Shown: positions 29,233-38,629 of the stretch, one piece after another
Position numbering within the stretch: the stretch's first letter is position 1
Layout of the letters: every line of letters starts with the position of its first letter
Source of the DNA: Roseiarcus sp963816065
Lineage (GTDB): Bacteria > Pseudomonadota > Alphaproteobacteria > Rhizobiales > Beijerinckiaceae
Assembly (NCBI GenBank): GCA_963816065.1
Contig: CAWFJG010000019.1
Span: 124,001 to 188,000 of the forward strand
Length of the DNA: 64,000 bases
Reading direction: 5' to 3'
Notes under the pieces: generated by a model
Database searches by the model: none
Told to the model about the DNA's origin: nothing
What the model saw: only the letters and a program-made list of their open reading frames with translations
Made by a program: the position numbers and the translations under genes

Positions 29233-29430
29233 ATGACCAAGACCCCAAAAGCGCAAAAGAACGCTGACGCGCAACAGACCGAGGCGGAGCGCGATCTCGA
29301 TGAAGCGCTCGAGGAGTTGTTCCCGGCGAGCGATCCGCCGTCCGTGACCCGCACGTCCGCCGGGGCGCCGGATCACGGGGCGGCAAAGCAATCTCGTCAG
29401 CGGGCTGGCGGCTATCCCAAGAGGAAATAG
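29233..29430 (+). CDS. Small conserved hypothetical protein, 65 aa
   Basis: Hydrophilic protein with an acidic helix and the segment LDEALEELFPASDPPSVTRTS. Short proteins with an LDEAL.E.FPASDPP core are widespread in alphaproteobacteria, with no known function. GCGGAGCAGCG precedes the ATG. It is the only confident gene between pfpI and rplM. Confidence 0.72.
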   Translation: MTKTPKAQKNADAQQTEAERDLDEALEELFPASDPPSVTRTSAGAPDHGAAKQSRQRAGGYPKRK

Positions 29431-29465
29431 CTGCGCAGGCCGACGGTGGCTTTTCTGACCGCGTG

Positions 29466-29911
29466 TCATTGAGACTGGCATGCCCGGCAGGCCATGGCCG
29501 GGACGACGCTGGGCGCAGTAGTCTTTGCAAATCGCCAGCCGGGAAAATACCCTTGGTCGGCACTGGGTTTCACCCGATCTTCCGCGCCGCAAATGAGCCA
29601 TATCAATCGCTTGCGCGGCGACTCGGCGGCAAAATCTTCCGCGCGGCCGCGAAATCGGCTCACTTCGGCCAGGGCCTCGCCATTCAACATCCGCCGCTGT
29701 CAGCTATCGACACGCAGGATCGCGGCGCCAACCTTCAGGGGCGGCGCGACGCGCCACAGCCAATTCGGCCTTTCGAGCATCCATAGTTGGCGATGTCCTC
29801 CGCATCCTCGGCACTGTGATCGGCGCGCTCGACGAGCGCCTCATGATCGGCCCGCGGCAGCACAACTAGGTTTTCGCCCTTGGGCGTCCGAAGGATCTGG
29901 GGTTGGCTCAT
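29466..29911 (-). pseudogene. Decayed antitoxin-like/HTH gene
   Basis: An ATG at 29911 after AGGAGGATCC opens MSQPQILRTPKGENLVVLPR followed by ADHEALVERADHSAEDAEDIA, the start of a family of ~120-aa proteins that carry a C-terminal XRE-type HTH. The frame breaks near 29785; shifting one base continues it as DARKAELAVARRAAPE up to a stop at 29704. A weakly similar MLNGEALAEVSRFRG follows, where an HTH protein would read MLxGExPxRVWRxxRG. No toxin partner seen. Called a remnant with modest confidence. Confidence 0.45.
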
Positions 29912-30146
29912 AGCCGCGGATCCTCCTGGTCGCCCTCGCCCGGCGGCCGATAAGGATCGCCAGGATCATGCGTGCATGCCGCGGGCCAGCTCCCCGTCTT
30001 CTCCGGGCGACGCTCTCACGCCGTAAGGTATCATAATACCGCAAGCGCGAAGCAGGCAGATTTCTTGGCGTTTCCGGCCGCCCGCAGTTGACATTCCGCC
30101 CCGCGCGCGGCAGAAGCCGGCCATCTGAGAACTGCACGGAAACCCC

Positions 30147-30617
30147 ATGTTCGGCAAAACCCATTCGACCAAGACGGCCGACGTCGAAAAGAAGTGGCTT
30201 CTGATCGACGCCAAGGGCCTGGTCGTCGGGCGGCTCGCGACCATCATCGCGATGCGCCTGCGCGGCAAGCACAAGCCCAGCTTCACGCCCCACATCGACG
30301 ACGGCGACAACGTGATCGTCATCAACGCCGAGAAGGTGGTGCTCACCGGCCGCAAGCGCGAGCAGAAGAACTACTATCACTACACGGGCTACATCGGCGG
30401 CATCAAGGAGCGGTCGGCCAAATCGATCCTCGAGGGCAAGTACCCCGAGCGCATCGTCGAGAAAGCGGTCGAGCGCATGCTTCCGCGCGGACCGCTCGGC
30501 CGCAAGCAGCTCGGCAACCTGCGCGTCTATAAAGGGGCCGAGCATCCGCACGCCGCCCAGCAGCCGGTTGCGCTCGACGTCGCCAAGATGAATCCCAAGA
30601 ACACCCGGACCGTCTAA
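30147..30617 (+). CDS. rplM: 50S ribosomal protein L13
   Basis: 156 aa. KKWLLIDAKGLVVGRLATII, DNVIVINAEKVVLTGRK and RMLPRGPLGRKQLGNLRVY are diagnostic. One of the first proteins to bind 23S rRNA during assembly; homologues can also autoregulate through their leader. It forms the conserved two-gene operon rplM-rpsI with a three-base spacer. The upstream ~230 bases carry an inverted repeat GGTAT-CATA-ATACC at 30027-30040 that may be part of the promoter or leader. Confidence 0.97.
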   Translation: MFGKTHSTKTADVEKKWLLIDAKGLVVGRLATIIAMRLRGKHKPSFTPHIDDGDNVIVINAEKVVLTGRKREQKNYYHYTGYIGGIKERSAKSILEGKYPERIVEKAVERMLPRGPLGRKQLGNLRVYKGAEHPHAAQQPVALDVAKMNPKNTRTV

Positions 30618-30620
30618 CCC

Positions 30621-31103
30621 ATGGCTGAAACCCTCTCCTCCCTGGCCGATCTCCAGACCTCGTCCATCGCTCCGGCTGTCGCCGAGAGCCCCGTCCACGT
30701 GCAGAAGCTCGACAAGCAGGGCCGCGCCTACGCCACCGGCAAGCGCAAGAACGCCGTCGCCCGCGTCTGGATCAAGCCCGGCAGGGGCGTCGCGACCATC
30801 AACGGCAAGCCGCTCGACGTCTATTTCGCCCGGCCCGTGCTGCGCATGATCCTGAGCCAACCGCTGGTTCTGGTCGACCGCGCCACCCAGTACGACTTGA
30901 CGGTCACCGTCACCGGCGGCGGCCTCTCGGGCCAGGCCGGCGCGGTCCGCCACGGCATCGCCAAGGCGCTGACCTATTTCGAGCCGGAGCTTCGCCCCAC
31001 GCTCAAGAAGGAAGGCTTCCTCACCCGCGATCCGCGTGTGGTCGAGCGCAAGAAGTACGGCCACGCCAAGGCTCGCCGCAGCTTCCAGTTTTCGAAGCGC
31101 TGA
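30621..31103 (+). CDS. rpsI: 30S ribosomal protein S9
   Basis: 160 aa with the extended N-terminus usual in alphaproteobacteria. AYATGKRKNAVARVWIKPG, GGGLSGQAGAVRHGIAKAL and the basic C-terminal tail ending FSKR, which contacts P-site tRNA, identify it. Second gene of the rplM-rpsI operon. Confidence 0.97.
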   Translation: MAETLSSLADLQTSSIAPAVAESPVHVQKLDKQGRAYATGKRKNAVARVWIKPGRGVATINGKPLDVYFARPVLRMILSQPLVLVDRATQYDLTVTVTGGGLSGQAGAVRHGIAKALTYFEPELRPTLKKEGFLTRDPRVVERKKYGHAKARRSFQFSKR

Positions 31104-31248
31104 TCGCTCCTCACCGCCCCTCTCGGCCTTGCCGCGGGGATGGGCGGGCGGCGAACTCCGACAGGCCCACCCGCCGGCGATGTCCGAAACCTCCTTTCGA
31201 ATTCGGGGCGCGGATGATAGTCTGCGGCGGGAGGCGCCCTTCGCGCTT

Positions 31249-31665
31249 ATGACCGATCTCACGCTCGAAACGCTGCGCGCTGAACTGGCGCTGATCAGCG
31301 CACAGCTTGGTGAAGTGTCGCCGCTTCGCGACCGGCTTGATGGCGTGGACGCCAAGCTTGGCGGCGTGGACGCCAAGCTTGGCGGCCTGGACGCCCGGCT
31401 TGCCGATCTGGACGCCAAGGTAGCGCCCATGCGCGCCCAACTCGACGGTCTGCCGCTGATCAACCGCTCGCTCACCGTCCTGCAGCAGGAGACCCGCGCT
31501 TTGCGCGCGGCCTTCAACGACTTCGCCCGCACGAATGTCACGGCGGGCGAGATCGAGGCCCCGCACGCCGACGTCAACCGGGTTCAAGCCGAGAACGCCG
31601 AGCCGCAAACCCGCCTGGCAACCATCGAGCGCCTGCTCGAGGACGTGCAAGAGCGCCGACTGTAA
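31249..31665 (+). CDS. Coiled-coil hypothetical protein with heptad repeats
   Basis: 138 aa from 31249; an in-frame ATG at 31180 would add 23 residues. Four seven-residue repeats (GVDAKLG, GVDAKLG, GLDARLA, DLDAKVA) are encoded by 21-bp tandem repeats at 31342-31425, the first two identical in DNA. The rest is also heptad-like (LERLLEDVQERRL-type). No signal peptide or membrane segment. Probably a structural or accessory coiled coil; the repeat number may vary between strains. Confidence 0.65.
   Translation: MTDLTLETLRAELALISAQLGEVSPLRDRLDGVDAKLGGVDAKLGGLDARLADLDAKVAPMRAQLDGLPLINRSLTVLQQETRALRAAFNDFARTNVTAGEIEAPHADVNRVQAENAEPQTRLATIERLLEDVQERRL
31342..31425 (+). repeat. Four tandem 21-bp repeats
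   Basis: Units of GGCGTGGACGCCAAGCTTGG plus C at 31342, 31363, 31384 and 31405; the first two are identical, the third and fourth are variants. In frame, so expansion or contraction would change coiled-coil length by whole heptads. Confidence 0.85.
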
Positions 31666-31711
31666 GCGACGGATCCCAACGCGTCCGGCGATGCAGCCGC
31701 TGACCGCGTCC

Positions 31712-31732
31712 GCCGCGATCGGCGATCGCGGC
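31712..31732. repeat. REP-like hairpin, copy 1
   Basis: Perfect inverted repeat GCCGCGATC, loop GGC, GATCGCGGC, preceded by GACCGCGTCC. The same hairpin with the same flank occurs at 39507-39527. Both lie between convergent genes and next to the CTGTAG that ends the minus-strand gene. Bidirectional terminator or REP element. Confidence 0.75.
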
Positions 31733-31748
31733 CACGGGGGCGTCGCGG

Positions 31749-32597
31749 CTACAGGGTCGTGCGTCTGCGCCACATCACATAGGGGATCGCCAGGACCGCG
31801 CCGAAGATCAGATAGAGGAGGAAGGCCGGCAGAATGGCCTTGTCGCCGGGAAAGTTCGCCGAGGCGATCGCCAGCGCGACGCCGGGGTGACGGGTGGCGG
31901 CGGCGAGCGCGAGCACGGTGCGGTCGTGGGGGTCGGGACCGCCGAGCCAATGGCCGATGGCGAGGCCTACGCCGACGAAAAGGGCGATCGCCCACAGCGC
32001 GCCGGTTCCGACGAAAGCGACGATCGCCGGCCAGGCAGTCGCGAGAACGGCGACGACGCAGAGCATGAGCATGATGTTGGCGATCCGCTCGACCGGCCGC
32101 GCAAAGCGCGCCGAGAGATCTGGAGCAAGCCGCCTGACGAGAATGCCCGCCAGAAGCGGCGCGAGCACGGTCACAAACACGAGACGCGCGATCGGCCACC
32201 CCGTCATGTGGACCGGCAGCTGGAACGCCAGGCCGACGAGTTCGACGGCGACCGGGACGAACAGGATGGCGATCAGCGCGGCCACGACCAGGAGTCCGAT
32301 CGCGTAGGAGGGCTCGCCGCGCGCCTTGATCTGCTTCTTGGGCAGGAGGGGCGGAACCGGGGACACCGCCAGCGCCACCAGCGCCACCTCGACCGCCTGG
32401 GGCAGTTCGAACCTCCACGCCATCGCCGCGGCCACGAGCGGCATGACGACGTTGATCGCCAGAACCGAGCGCAGGAGGAGCCCTGGCCGCCGCAGCAGGA
32501 ACAGCGTGTCGTCGACTTGGGAGACGAGGCCGATGGCGAACACCGACAGAACGATGCTGGCCTTGAGCGCCAGAAGGATCAGGCTTTGCGCGGTCAT
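31749..32597 (-). CDS. Bile acid:sodium symporter (BASS/SBF) family transporter
   Basis: 282 aa, about nine membrane segments. ALVALAVSPVPPLLPKKQ and AAATRHPGVALAIASANF match the SBF domain, where the second segment forms part of the substrate and sodium site. The start at 32597 gives a membrane-embedded N-terminus; no strong ribosome site is seen. The last codons CTG-TAG lie at the edge of a repeated hairpin. Substrate unknown; no arsenic genes are adjacent. Confidence 0.85.
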   Translation of the reverse strand: MTAQSLILLALKASIVLSVFAIGLVSQVDDTLFLLRRPGLLLRSVLAINVVMPLVAAAMAWRFELPQAVEVALVALAVSPVPPLLPKKQIKARGEPSYAIGLLVVAALIAILFVPVAVELVGLAFQLPVHMTGWPIARLVFVTVLAPLLAGILVRRLAPDLSARFARPVERIANIMLMLCVVAVLATAWPAIVAFVGTGALWAIALFVGVGLAIGHWLGGPDPHDRTVLALAAATRHPGVALAIASANFPGDKAILPAFLLYLIFGAVLAIPYVMWRRRTTL

Positions 32598-32679
32598 GCG
32601 GGTCCCGTTAGCCGATGGGCGCCGGGACGGGAAGCGATAAGGTTTGCGCGACGGCGGGCGCCGTTTGAGAGTGTGCGCC

Positions 32680-32832
32680 TTATGCGTCGCCTCCGGCGTT
32701 TCGAGTCGCGGACCACTCTTCCATGACCCTGTAAAGGGCGTCCCGATCGGCCACGTCGACAAGCGCGCCCCCGCTATCGAAGGTCGGTAGGGGCGCGAGG
32801 GCCTCCTCTCGCCTATCCTCTGGCGCCTGCAT
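32680..32832 (-). CDS. Small hypothetical protein, 50 aa
   Basis: Begins at an ATG inside the end of the ASCH gene (20-base overlap) and reads MQAPEDRREEALAPLPTFDS then GGALVDVADRDALYRVMEE. The overlap suggests translational coupling. The second half vaguely resembles the tail of short antitoxins, but this is not firm enough to name. Alternatively a frameshifted extension of the ASCH protein. Confidence 0.4.
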   Translation of the reverse strand: MQAPEDRREEALAPLPTFDSGGALVDVADRDALYRVMEEWSATRNAGGDA

Positions 32833-33232
32833 AGCGTTCGATCCCATTGGGTGCGTTGAAAATGCTCGAATTTCCGTTGCACGGAAGCATTCTTCGTATG
32901 GGCGTTGGGTTGGCCAAGGCCAACGCGTGTTGTCCTTTCTCGAACCATTTCGATTTCGACGACTTGACGATGCCCACGACGTCCACGAATCCAATGACAC
33001 CACCGCGATCCAGATCTTCCGGCTCCGGCGTTTCGATGCCGAGGTCGTAGAGCATAATGGTCGCCGCCTCTTCCCAGAACATGAGCGACATGGTCTTCGA
33101 GGCGTGGATAGCGATCCTCTGCCCGACCAGGGACCTCCATCTGGCGATGGTGGCGGGCGAGCGGTTTTCGAGATCCTTCCCGGCGTGGATAATCGCCCAC
33201 GCCCAGGGTTGTCTGACCGATATCGCCTTCAT
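32813..33232 (-). CDS. ASCH-domain protein
   Basis: 139 aa. It opens MKAISVRQPWAWAIIHAGKD then LENRSP, the hallmark of ASCH proteins, a PUA-like fold that binds modified nucleosides or RNA; GQRIAIHASK and GGVIGFVDVVGIV fit the barrel. Some members hydrolyse N4-acetylcytidine. Isolated apart from the overlapping small ORF downstream. Confidence 0.88.
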   Translation of the reverse strand: MKAISVRQPWAWAIIHAGKDLENRSPATIARWRSLVGQRIAIHASKTMSLMFWEEAATIMLYDLGIETPEPEDLDRGGVIGFVDVVGIVKSSKSKWFEKGQHALALANPTPIRRMLPCNGNSSIFNAPNGIERYAGARG

Positions 33233-33490
33233 TTCCCGTCTCCGCGGGGTGACGCGCCTAGCCTCGTCGGAGACATGTAAACTTCTGTGGGCGCCGAGCC
33301 CAGAAGTTTGCGGGCGCGCCTAGCAGAGCCCACACCCTAGAGCGGCGGCGGCGGCTTGACCTTGACACGTCTTTGGCGGAAAGACGCGCTCATGATCGCA
33401 ACCTCGCCCATCCGACTGCGTCGACGCTGACAAGCGCGGCCCACGCGCGAGCGCGATTGGTTTTCGGGTTCGGGATTTTTCGAGGCGATC

Positions 33491-34406
33491 ATGGCGACCA
33501 TCTTCATCGACGGCGAGGCGGGCACCACCGGCCTGCAGATCCGGGAGAAGCTCGACGGCTTGCTTCCGGGCGTCACGCTGGCGAGCCTGCCGCCCGAGGC
33601 CCGCAAGGACCCGGCTGCCAAGCGAAAGATCTATGAGGAGGCGGACGTCGTCATCCTCTGCCTGCCGGACGAAGCGGCGAAGGAGGCGGCCCAGCTCATC
33701 GACGCGATGGGAGATGCGGCCCCGCGTGTCATCGACGCCTCGTCCGCGCATCGCGTCGCGTCTGGCTGGACCTATGGGTTTCCGGAATTGACGCGCCGGC
33801 CAGGACGAATCCATCGCCAAGGCGAGGAAAGTCACCAATCCCGGCTGCCACGCCACCGGCGCGATCGCCCTGCTCAGGCCTCTCACGCACGCAGGTCTGC
33901 TGCCGAGGGAGGCGCGTGTGTCGATCACGTCGGTCAGCGGCTATTCCGGCGGCGGCAAGTCGATGATCGAAGCCTACGAGACAGGCAAGGCGCCGGCGTT
34001 CGAGCTTTACGCCCTCGGCCTCGAACACAAGCACATGCCCGAAATCCAGCACTATTCCGGCCTCGATGAGCGGCCGATCTTCGTGCCCTCGGTCGGCAAT
34101 TTCCGGCAAGGGATGCTGGTCACTATTCCCGTGCATCTCGAGGCGCTGCCGGGCGAGCCCGCGCTTGCGGACGTCAAGGCCGTTTACGAGAAGCATTACG
34201 CGGACAAAAAGCATTTCAAGGTCTGCGCGTCGACCGAAAACGCCCGGCTCGAGCCGGAATCGCTGAACGGGACGAACGACATCGAAATCCACGTGTTCGC
34301 CAACGAAACCCGTCGGCACGCGGTGCTCGTCGCCAAATTCGACAACCTCGGCAAGGGCGCCTCGGGCGCCGCGGTGCAGAATTTGATGCTCATGCTGGGA
34401 CGCTGA
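33491..34406 (+). CDS. argC: N-acetyl-gamma-glutamyl-phosphate reductase, type 2 (one frameshift)
   Basis: NADPH-dependent third step of arginine synthesis. About 305 aa, the short type 2 form. TIFIDGEAGTTGLQIRE is the dinucleotide-binding start; the catalytic Cys lies in KVTNPGCHATG; SVSGYSGGGKSMIEAYE and HVFANETRRHAVL follow. The frame jumps by one base near 33794, where TTGACGCGCCGGCC should probably read TTGACGGCCGGCC (LTAGQDESIAK). In rhizobia argC often follows rplM-rpsI, as here with an insertion between. Confidence 0.92.
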
Positions 34407-34433
34407 GGAACAGTCCTTGCTTCCAGCGCCGCC

Positions 34434-35018
34434 ATGCGCGTCCTCTACATCTATTGCCATCCGCTGCCGGAAAGCTTTCACGCCGCCGTTCGCGAGGCCG
34501 CGCTTGCGGGTCTCCAGGCCGCGGGCCACGACATCGACCTGCTCGATCTTTACGCCGAGCGTTTCGATCCGGTGCTCAGCGAGGAGGGGCGGCGCCATTA
34601 CCATGACACGGCGCAGAACACGAACGGGCTCGAGCCGCTGATCGCCAGGCTGAATCGCGCCGAGGCGATCCTGATGCAGTTTCCGACCTGGTGCTTCGGC
34701 ATGCCGGCGATGCTGAAGGGCTTTTGCGACCGGGTGCTGATGCCGGGCGTCGCCTTCGACCTCTCCGACCCGGCGCACGTGAAGCCGTTGCTGACGAACG
34801 TCCAGCGCATCGCCGGGATCGTTACCTATGGGCGCCCCTGGCATATGGCGAAATGGATGGGCGACCCGCCGAAGAAGATGGTCACCCGCTACCTGCGCTG
34901 GTTCACCGGCGGAAAGGCGCGGGCGGACTATTACGCGCTCTATCACATGAACGTCGCGACCGAGGCTGAGCGCAAGGCGTTCATTGTCCGCATCGGCGCG
35001 GCGATGCGGCGTTTCTGA
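34434..35018 (+). CDS. NAD(P)H-dependent oxidoreductase, flavodoxin-like fold
   Basis: 194 aa, NQO1/MdaB-type. RVLYIYCHPLPESFHAAV is the FMN/FAD phosphate site, QFPTWCFGMPAMLKGFCDRV the isoalloxazine loop and GIVTYGRPW a later flavin contact. Probably a soluble quinone or azo reductase. It starts 27 bases after argC in the same direction. Confidence 0.88.
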   Translation: MRVLYIYCHPLPESFHAAVREAALAGLQAAGHDIDLLDLYAERFDPVLSEEGRRHYHDTAQNTNGLEPLIARLNRAEAILMQFPTWCFGMPAMLKGFCDRVLMPGVAFDLSDPAHVKPLLTNVQRIAGIVTYGRPWHMAKWMGDPPKKMVTRYLRWFTGGKARADYYALYHMNVATEAERKAFIVRIGAAMRRF

Positions 35019-35034
35019 AGGACCGCGAGCGCAG

Positions 35035-37525
35035 CTAAGTCGGTCCGGCTCTGCGCGAAGGGCTGGCCCGGTTGTCGGCGGCGGCCGCGGCCCGATCGGC
35101 GGGCGTCACACAGGCGTGGTCGCCGTCGTAGGCGTCGCGCCATACGTATCCCGGCACGCACGTGTCTGGTCCAAAGGCGCCGGCGTTCGGCGCGCGGTGG
35201 GCGTCGGCCGCGCGGTTCTGGGCCCCGGTCGCGTCACGGGCCGCAGGTGTCACGCAGACATGGTCGTCGGGGATGGCTTCGCGCCAGACGAAGCCGGATT
35301 TGCAGCTGTCCGGTCCGAAAGGGAGAGGGCTCGGGGCAGCCAGCGTCGCGCGCATCAGCATCACCTGGTACGGGTTCCAGGTCGACATCACGTAATAGAT
35401 GGTGGTCTGCTGCGCCCCACCGCGCGTGAACGGCTCGATGACATACGGCGCGTAGACGCCGCCGTCGGCTATGGACCCGTCCGGGTTCTTGGGCGTCTCC
35501 GGATCGGGTTCAGGGCCGCAGCCGTTCGGGCCGTACATGAAGTAGCAGGAGCCGGCGTCGGCGCTTGCGTCGAACAGGAGCGCCGGCGCGCTCCACGGCC
35601 CCCACGGCGTGCGCGAAACCCGCGCGACGACGCCGTTGAAGCCGGGCAGGCCACAATTATAGGTCATCAGCCATTCGCCGATGTTGCGGTTCCAAACGAC
35701 CGACAGCTCCCCTACGCAAGCCTGCTCGAACAGCTTGCCGACGTTGGGGTCAGGGTCCGGCGCCCCGCCCCAGATGGGCGAACCGTGGCCGTCGAGGCCG
35801 TTGAAGTAGCGGACGGCAGCCTTGTTCTCGACCTGCGCCAGCGGCAGGATCGCGAGGTGCGGATTGCTCTGGCGGTAGAACTTGCCGCTGCCCCACAAGA
35901 TCAAACTCTTGCCTCCGCCGAGGTTGAGGCCGGGGACATCCTGATTGTCGACGACTGCGGCCGACAGATAGACAAGTTGATCGCTCAGATGATCCCAGAT
36001 TAGCCGGTACGTGCGGCCGTTGTCATCCGATCGCAGAAGGGCCGCGTGTCCGACCGGATCGGTGAAATGGCCGCCGCCGAGGTCGCGATGGTCTGTCCAG
36101 ACGAAAACGTACATCGCGCCGTTGGCGCTGAACCCCGTGGTCGGCACCTCGAACCACCCCATCGAAACGCCGGGCGCGGCGACGGGAATGAACGTCCCGC
36201 CGTTGGTCACGAAGGTCAGATGCAGGCAGCCCTCGGGCTCGCGATCGCGGGTGAAGGCAAGACTGTCGGCGCCCGCCGGAATGGAGGCGTCGGAATGGGT
36301 GTCGCCGAACGCGAAGTAGAGGCGCCCGTCGTGAAGGAACGGATACCCAAGATCCGTGCCTTTCGCCTGGGCCCGCGTCTGAGTGAGGTTGATGGTGGCG
36401 TGGTTGGTCTGGCGGTCGAGATCGCCGGTCAGCTGGCAGATCTTCTGACTGCGGGCGATCGGAGAGACGATTTGGGCCGGGCGCCAGGGCAAGGCGACGT
36501 TGCTGTTGTCGTGGAAGAAGTGGCGCGCCTGGTTTCCGGTCAGCGCCACGACCTCGAAGTTGCCATGGCCGCCGCTGATGAAGTCGCTCTTGATGAGGCC
36601 CGCGCGGCTGCCGCCCACGCCCTGTGCGATCGTCTGGCCTCGGCGCCAGGGATTGGCGACGTCGCCGTTGTCGTGGAAGTAGTGGACGAGGGCGCCGCCT
36701 TCGACCGTCACGAGCTCGAAATTGCCGTGGCCGCCGCTCCTGAAGTCGCTCTGAATGATCTCAGCCGCCGAACCTGGCGTCGTCGAGATCGTCTGCCCGC
36801 GACGCCAAGGATTGGCGACATCGCCGTTGTCGTGAAAATAGTGGACGAGGTTCGCCCCCTCGCGAACCGCGACCTCGAAGTTGCCGTGGTCGCCGCTCTT
36901 GAAGTCGCTTTGGATGATCGCGCCGCCGCTGGTCGCCGTGGTCGAGATCACCTGAGCCCGCCGCCACGGGCTCGCGACATCACTGTTGTCGTGGAAGTAG
37001 TGGACGAGGCTACGGCCCTCGAGAACGACGACCTCGAAATTACCATGAGCGCCGCCTTTGAAGTCGCTCTGGATGATGCTGGCCGGTCCGGTCGCCTGGG
37101 TCGAGATGGTCTGCGCGCGCCGCCACGGGCTCGTGACGTCGCTGTTGTCGTGGAAGTAGTGGACCAGGCTTCTCCCCTCGGGGACGACCACCTCGAAGTT
37201 TCCATGGTCGCCGCTCCCGAAGTCGCTCTGGATGATGCAGCCCGGCCCGGTCGCCTGGCTCGTGATGACCGCGCCGCGGACCCATCCGGACGTGACGGCG
37301 CCGTTGTCGCGCCAGTAGTGGACAAGGTCGTGGCCTTGCAGGACGACCGTCTCGAAATTGCGGTGCGGGCCGCCCCGCCCGCTGCGGAAGTCGCTTTGAA
37401 TGAGGCATCCCGCGTCCGTGCTCGCCGGCAGCGGGATGGGAGCAGGCGGCGGCGGCGCTGGCTCCGCCGCGACCCGCGTCGACCGCCGTCAATCCAATCA
37501 GCACGAAGATGGAAAGCCGCTTCAT
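35035..37525 (-). CDS. Secreted protein: PLL-like repeats + DUF4185 + two Cys-pair repeats
   Basis: About 830 aa. N-terminal signal peptide (MKRLSIFVLIGLTAV), a Pro-rich linker, then six ~53-residue repeats of the form IIQSDF..G.HGNFEVVV.EG..LVHYFHDN..V..PWRR, resembling Photorhabdus PLL-type fucose-binding beta-propeller lectins. From about residue 370 a DUF4185 domain (DLGYPFLHDGRLYFAFGDTHSD-like, glycosidase-like propeller). The end has two ~40-residue modules FGPD(S/T)C..G(F/Y)VWR(E/D)A..(D)H.CVTP. The signal peptide and repeats are one base out of frame near 37475; dropping one base gives ARVAAEPAPPPPAPIPLPA. Probably surface or extracellular glycan binding and processing. Confidence 0.78.
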
Positions 37526-37719
37526 GCGCACATCCTTTGCGAGCGAGAGAAACATCATGAACACAATGTAGCAAGCCGTCGAACCTCGGCAGTGAGCATC
37601 GTCACAGGGGCTGCTCTGCGTGCGCGGGGCGTAGCCACGAAGGGCTCGTTGCTGGCGTCACGACCCAACGGCGGGTAGCGTGACGTCGCCGCAGGGCTGC
37701 GCGCGCAAGGAAGCGACCC

Positions 37720-38379
37720 ATGATCACCGTCCATCACCTCAACCATTCGCGCTCGCAGCGGGTGCTCTGGCTGCTCGAGGAGTTGGAGCTGCCTTACGAA
37801 ATCCGACATTACGAGCGCGATCCGGTGACGCGCCTCGCGCCGCCGGCGCTCCGCGCGGTCCATCCGCTCGGCAAGTCTCCAGTCCTGGTCGCCGACGGCG
37901 TGACCATCGCCGAGACCGGGGCGATCGTCGACTTTCTCGTGGAAAAGACCGGGCGGCTGCGTCCGGCCGCCGGGACGCCCGAACGGTTGCGCTGGACCTA
38001 CTGGATGCACTTTGCCGAAGGATCGCTTATGGCGCAGCTTCTCCTGGACCTCATGCTGACGACCGCTCCGGCCCGTGTGCCCGAAGCGCTGCGGGAAGGA
38101 GCGAACGCCGCCGCCGAGGGCGTCAAGCGCGCCTACGTCGGGCCGAACCTCAAGGCCATGTTCGATCTTGTCGAGGCCGAGCTCGGCAAGAGCGCGTGGC
38201 TCGCTGGAGACGCCTTTACCGCCGCCGACGTCATGATGAGCTTCCCGCTCGAAACCGGCGGCCTGCGTGCGGCCGCCTTCGAGGGCCGGCCGAGGCTCAA
38301 GGATTTCGTCGCGCGGATCCATGCGCGCCCCGCCTATCAAACGGCATTGGCGCGAGGCGGGCCTTATGCCTACGCGTGA
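37720..38379 (+). CDS. Glutathione S-transferase
   Basis: 219 aa. Thioredoxin-like N-domain (HHLNHSRSQRVLWLLEELEL) with the glutathione-site ESGAIVDFL-equivalent ETGAIVDFLVEKTG, then an all-helical C-domain (FTAADVMMSFPLE). The N-terminal Ser in HSRSQR is the likely activating residue. Fits the bacterial class of URE2p-like/GstB-type enzymes. Stand-alone gene. Confidence 0.9.
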   Translation: MITVHHLNHSRSQRVLWLLEELELPYEIRHYERDPVTRLAPPALRAVHPLGKSPVLVADGVTIAETGAIVDFLVEKTGRLRPAAGTPERLRWTYWMHFAEGSLMAQLLLDLMLTTAPARVPEALREGANAAAEGVKRAYVGPNLKAMFDLVEAELGKSAWLAGDAFTAADVMMSFPLETGGLRAAAFEGRPRLKDFVARIHARPAYQTALARGGPYAYA

Positions 38380-38629
38380 TGAGGCCTGGGCGCGGCGCCC
38401 GCCTTTCGCGGTGTTTTTCGAGCGCTGCCGCGGCTTCGCGCGAATATTCCCGCGCCACGCGCCGGAATTGCGTGCGCCGGCTTCGGGATTGAGATAGCTT
38501 GCAAATCATGCGGGGGGCCCTTGCGCGGAGACGGACGATGGCCTTGCTCCTGTTTGAAGTCGCGCGGCGGGCGCGGAAACACGGCGGGCAAGATCCTCGG
38601 CGTCTCGGCGCCGGCGCCGGGGTCGACTC

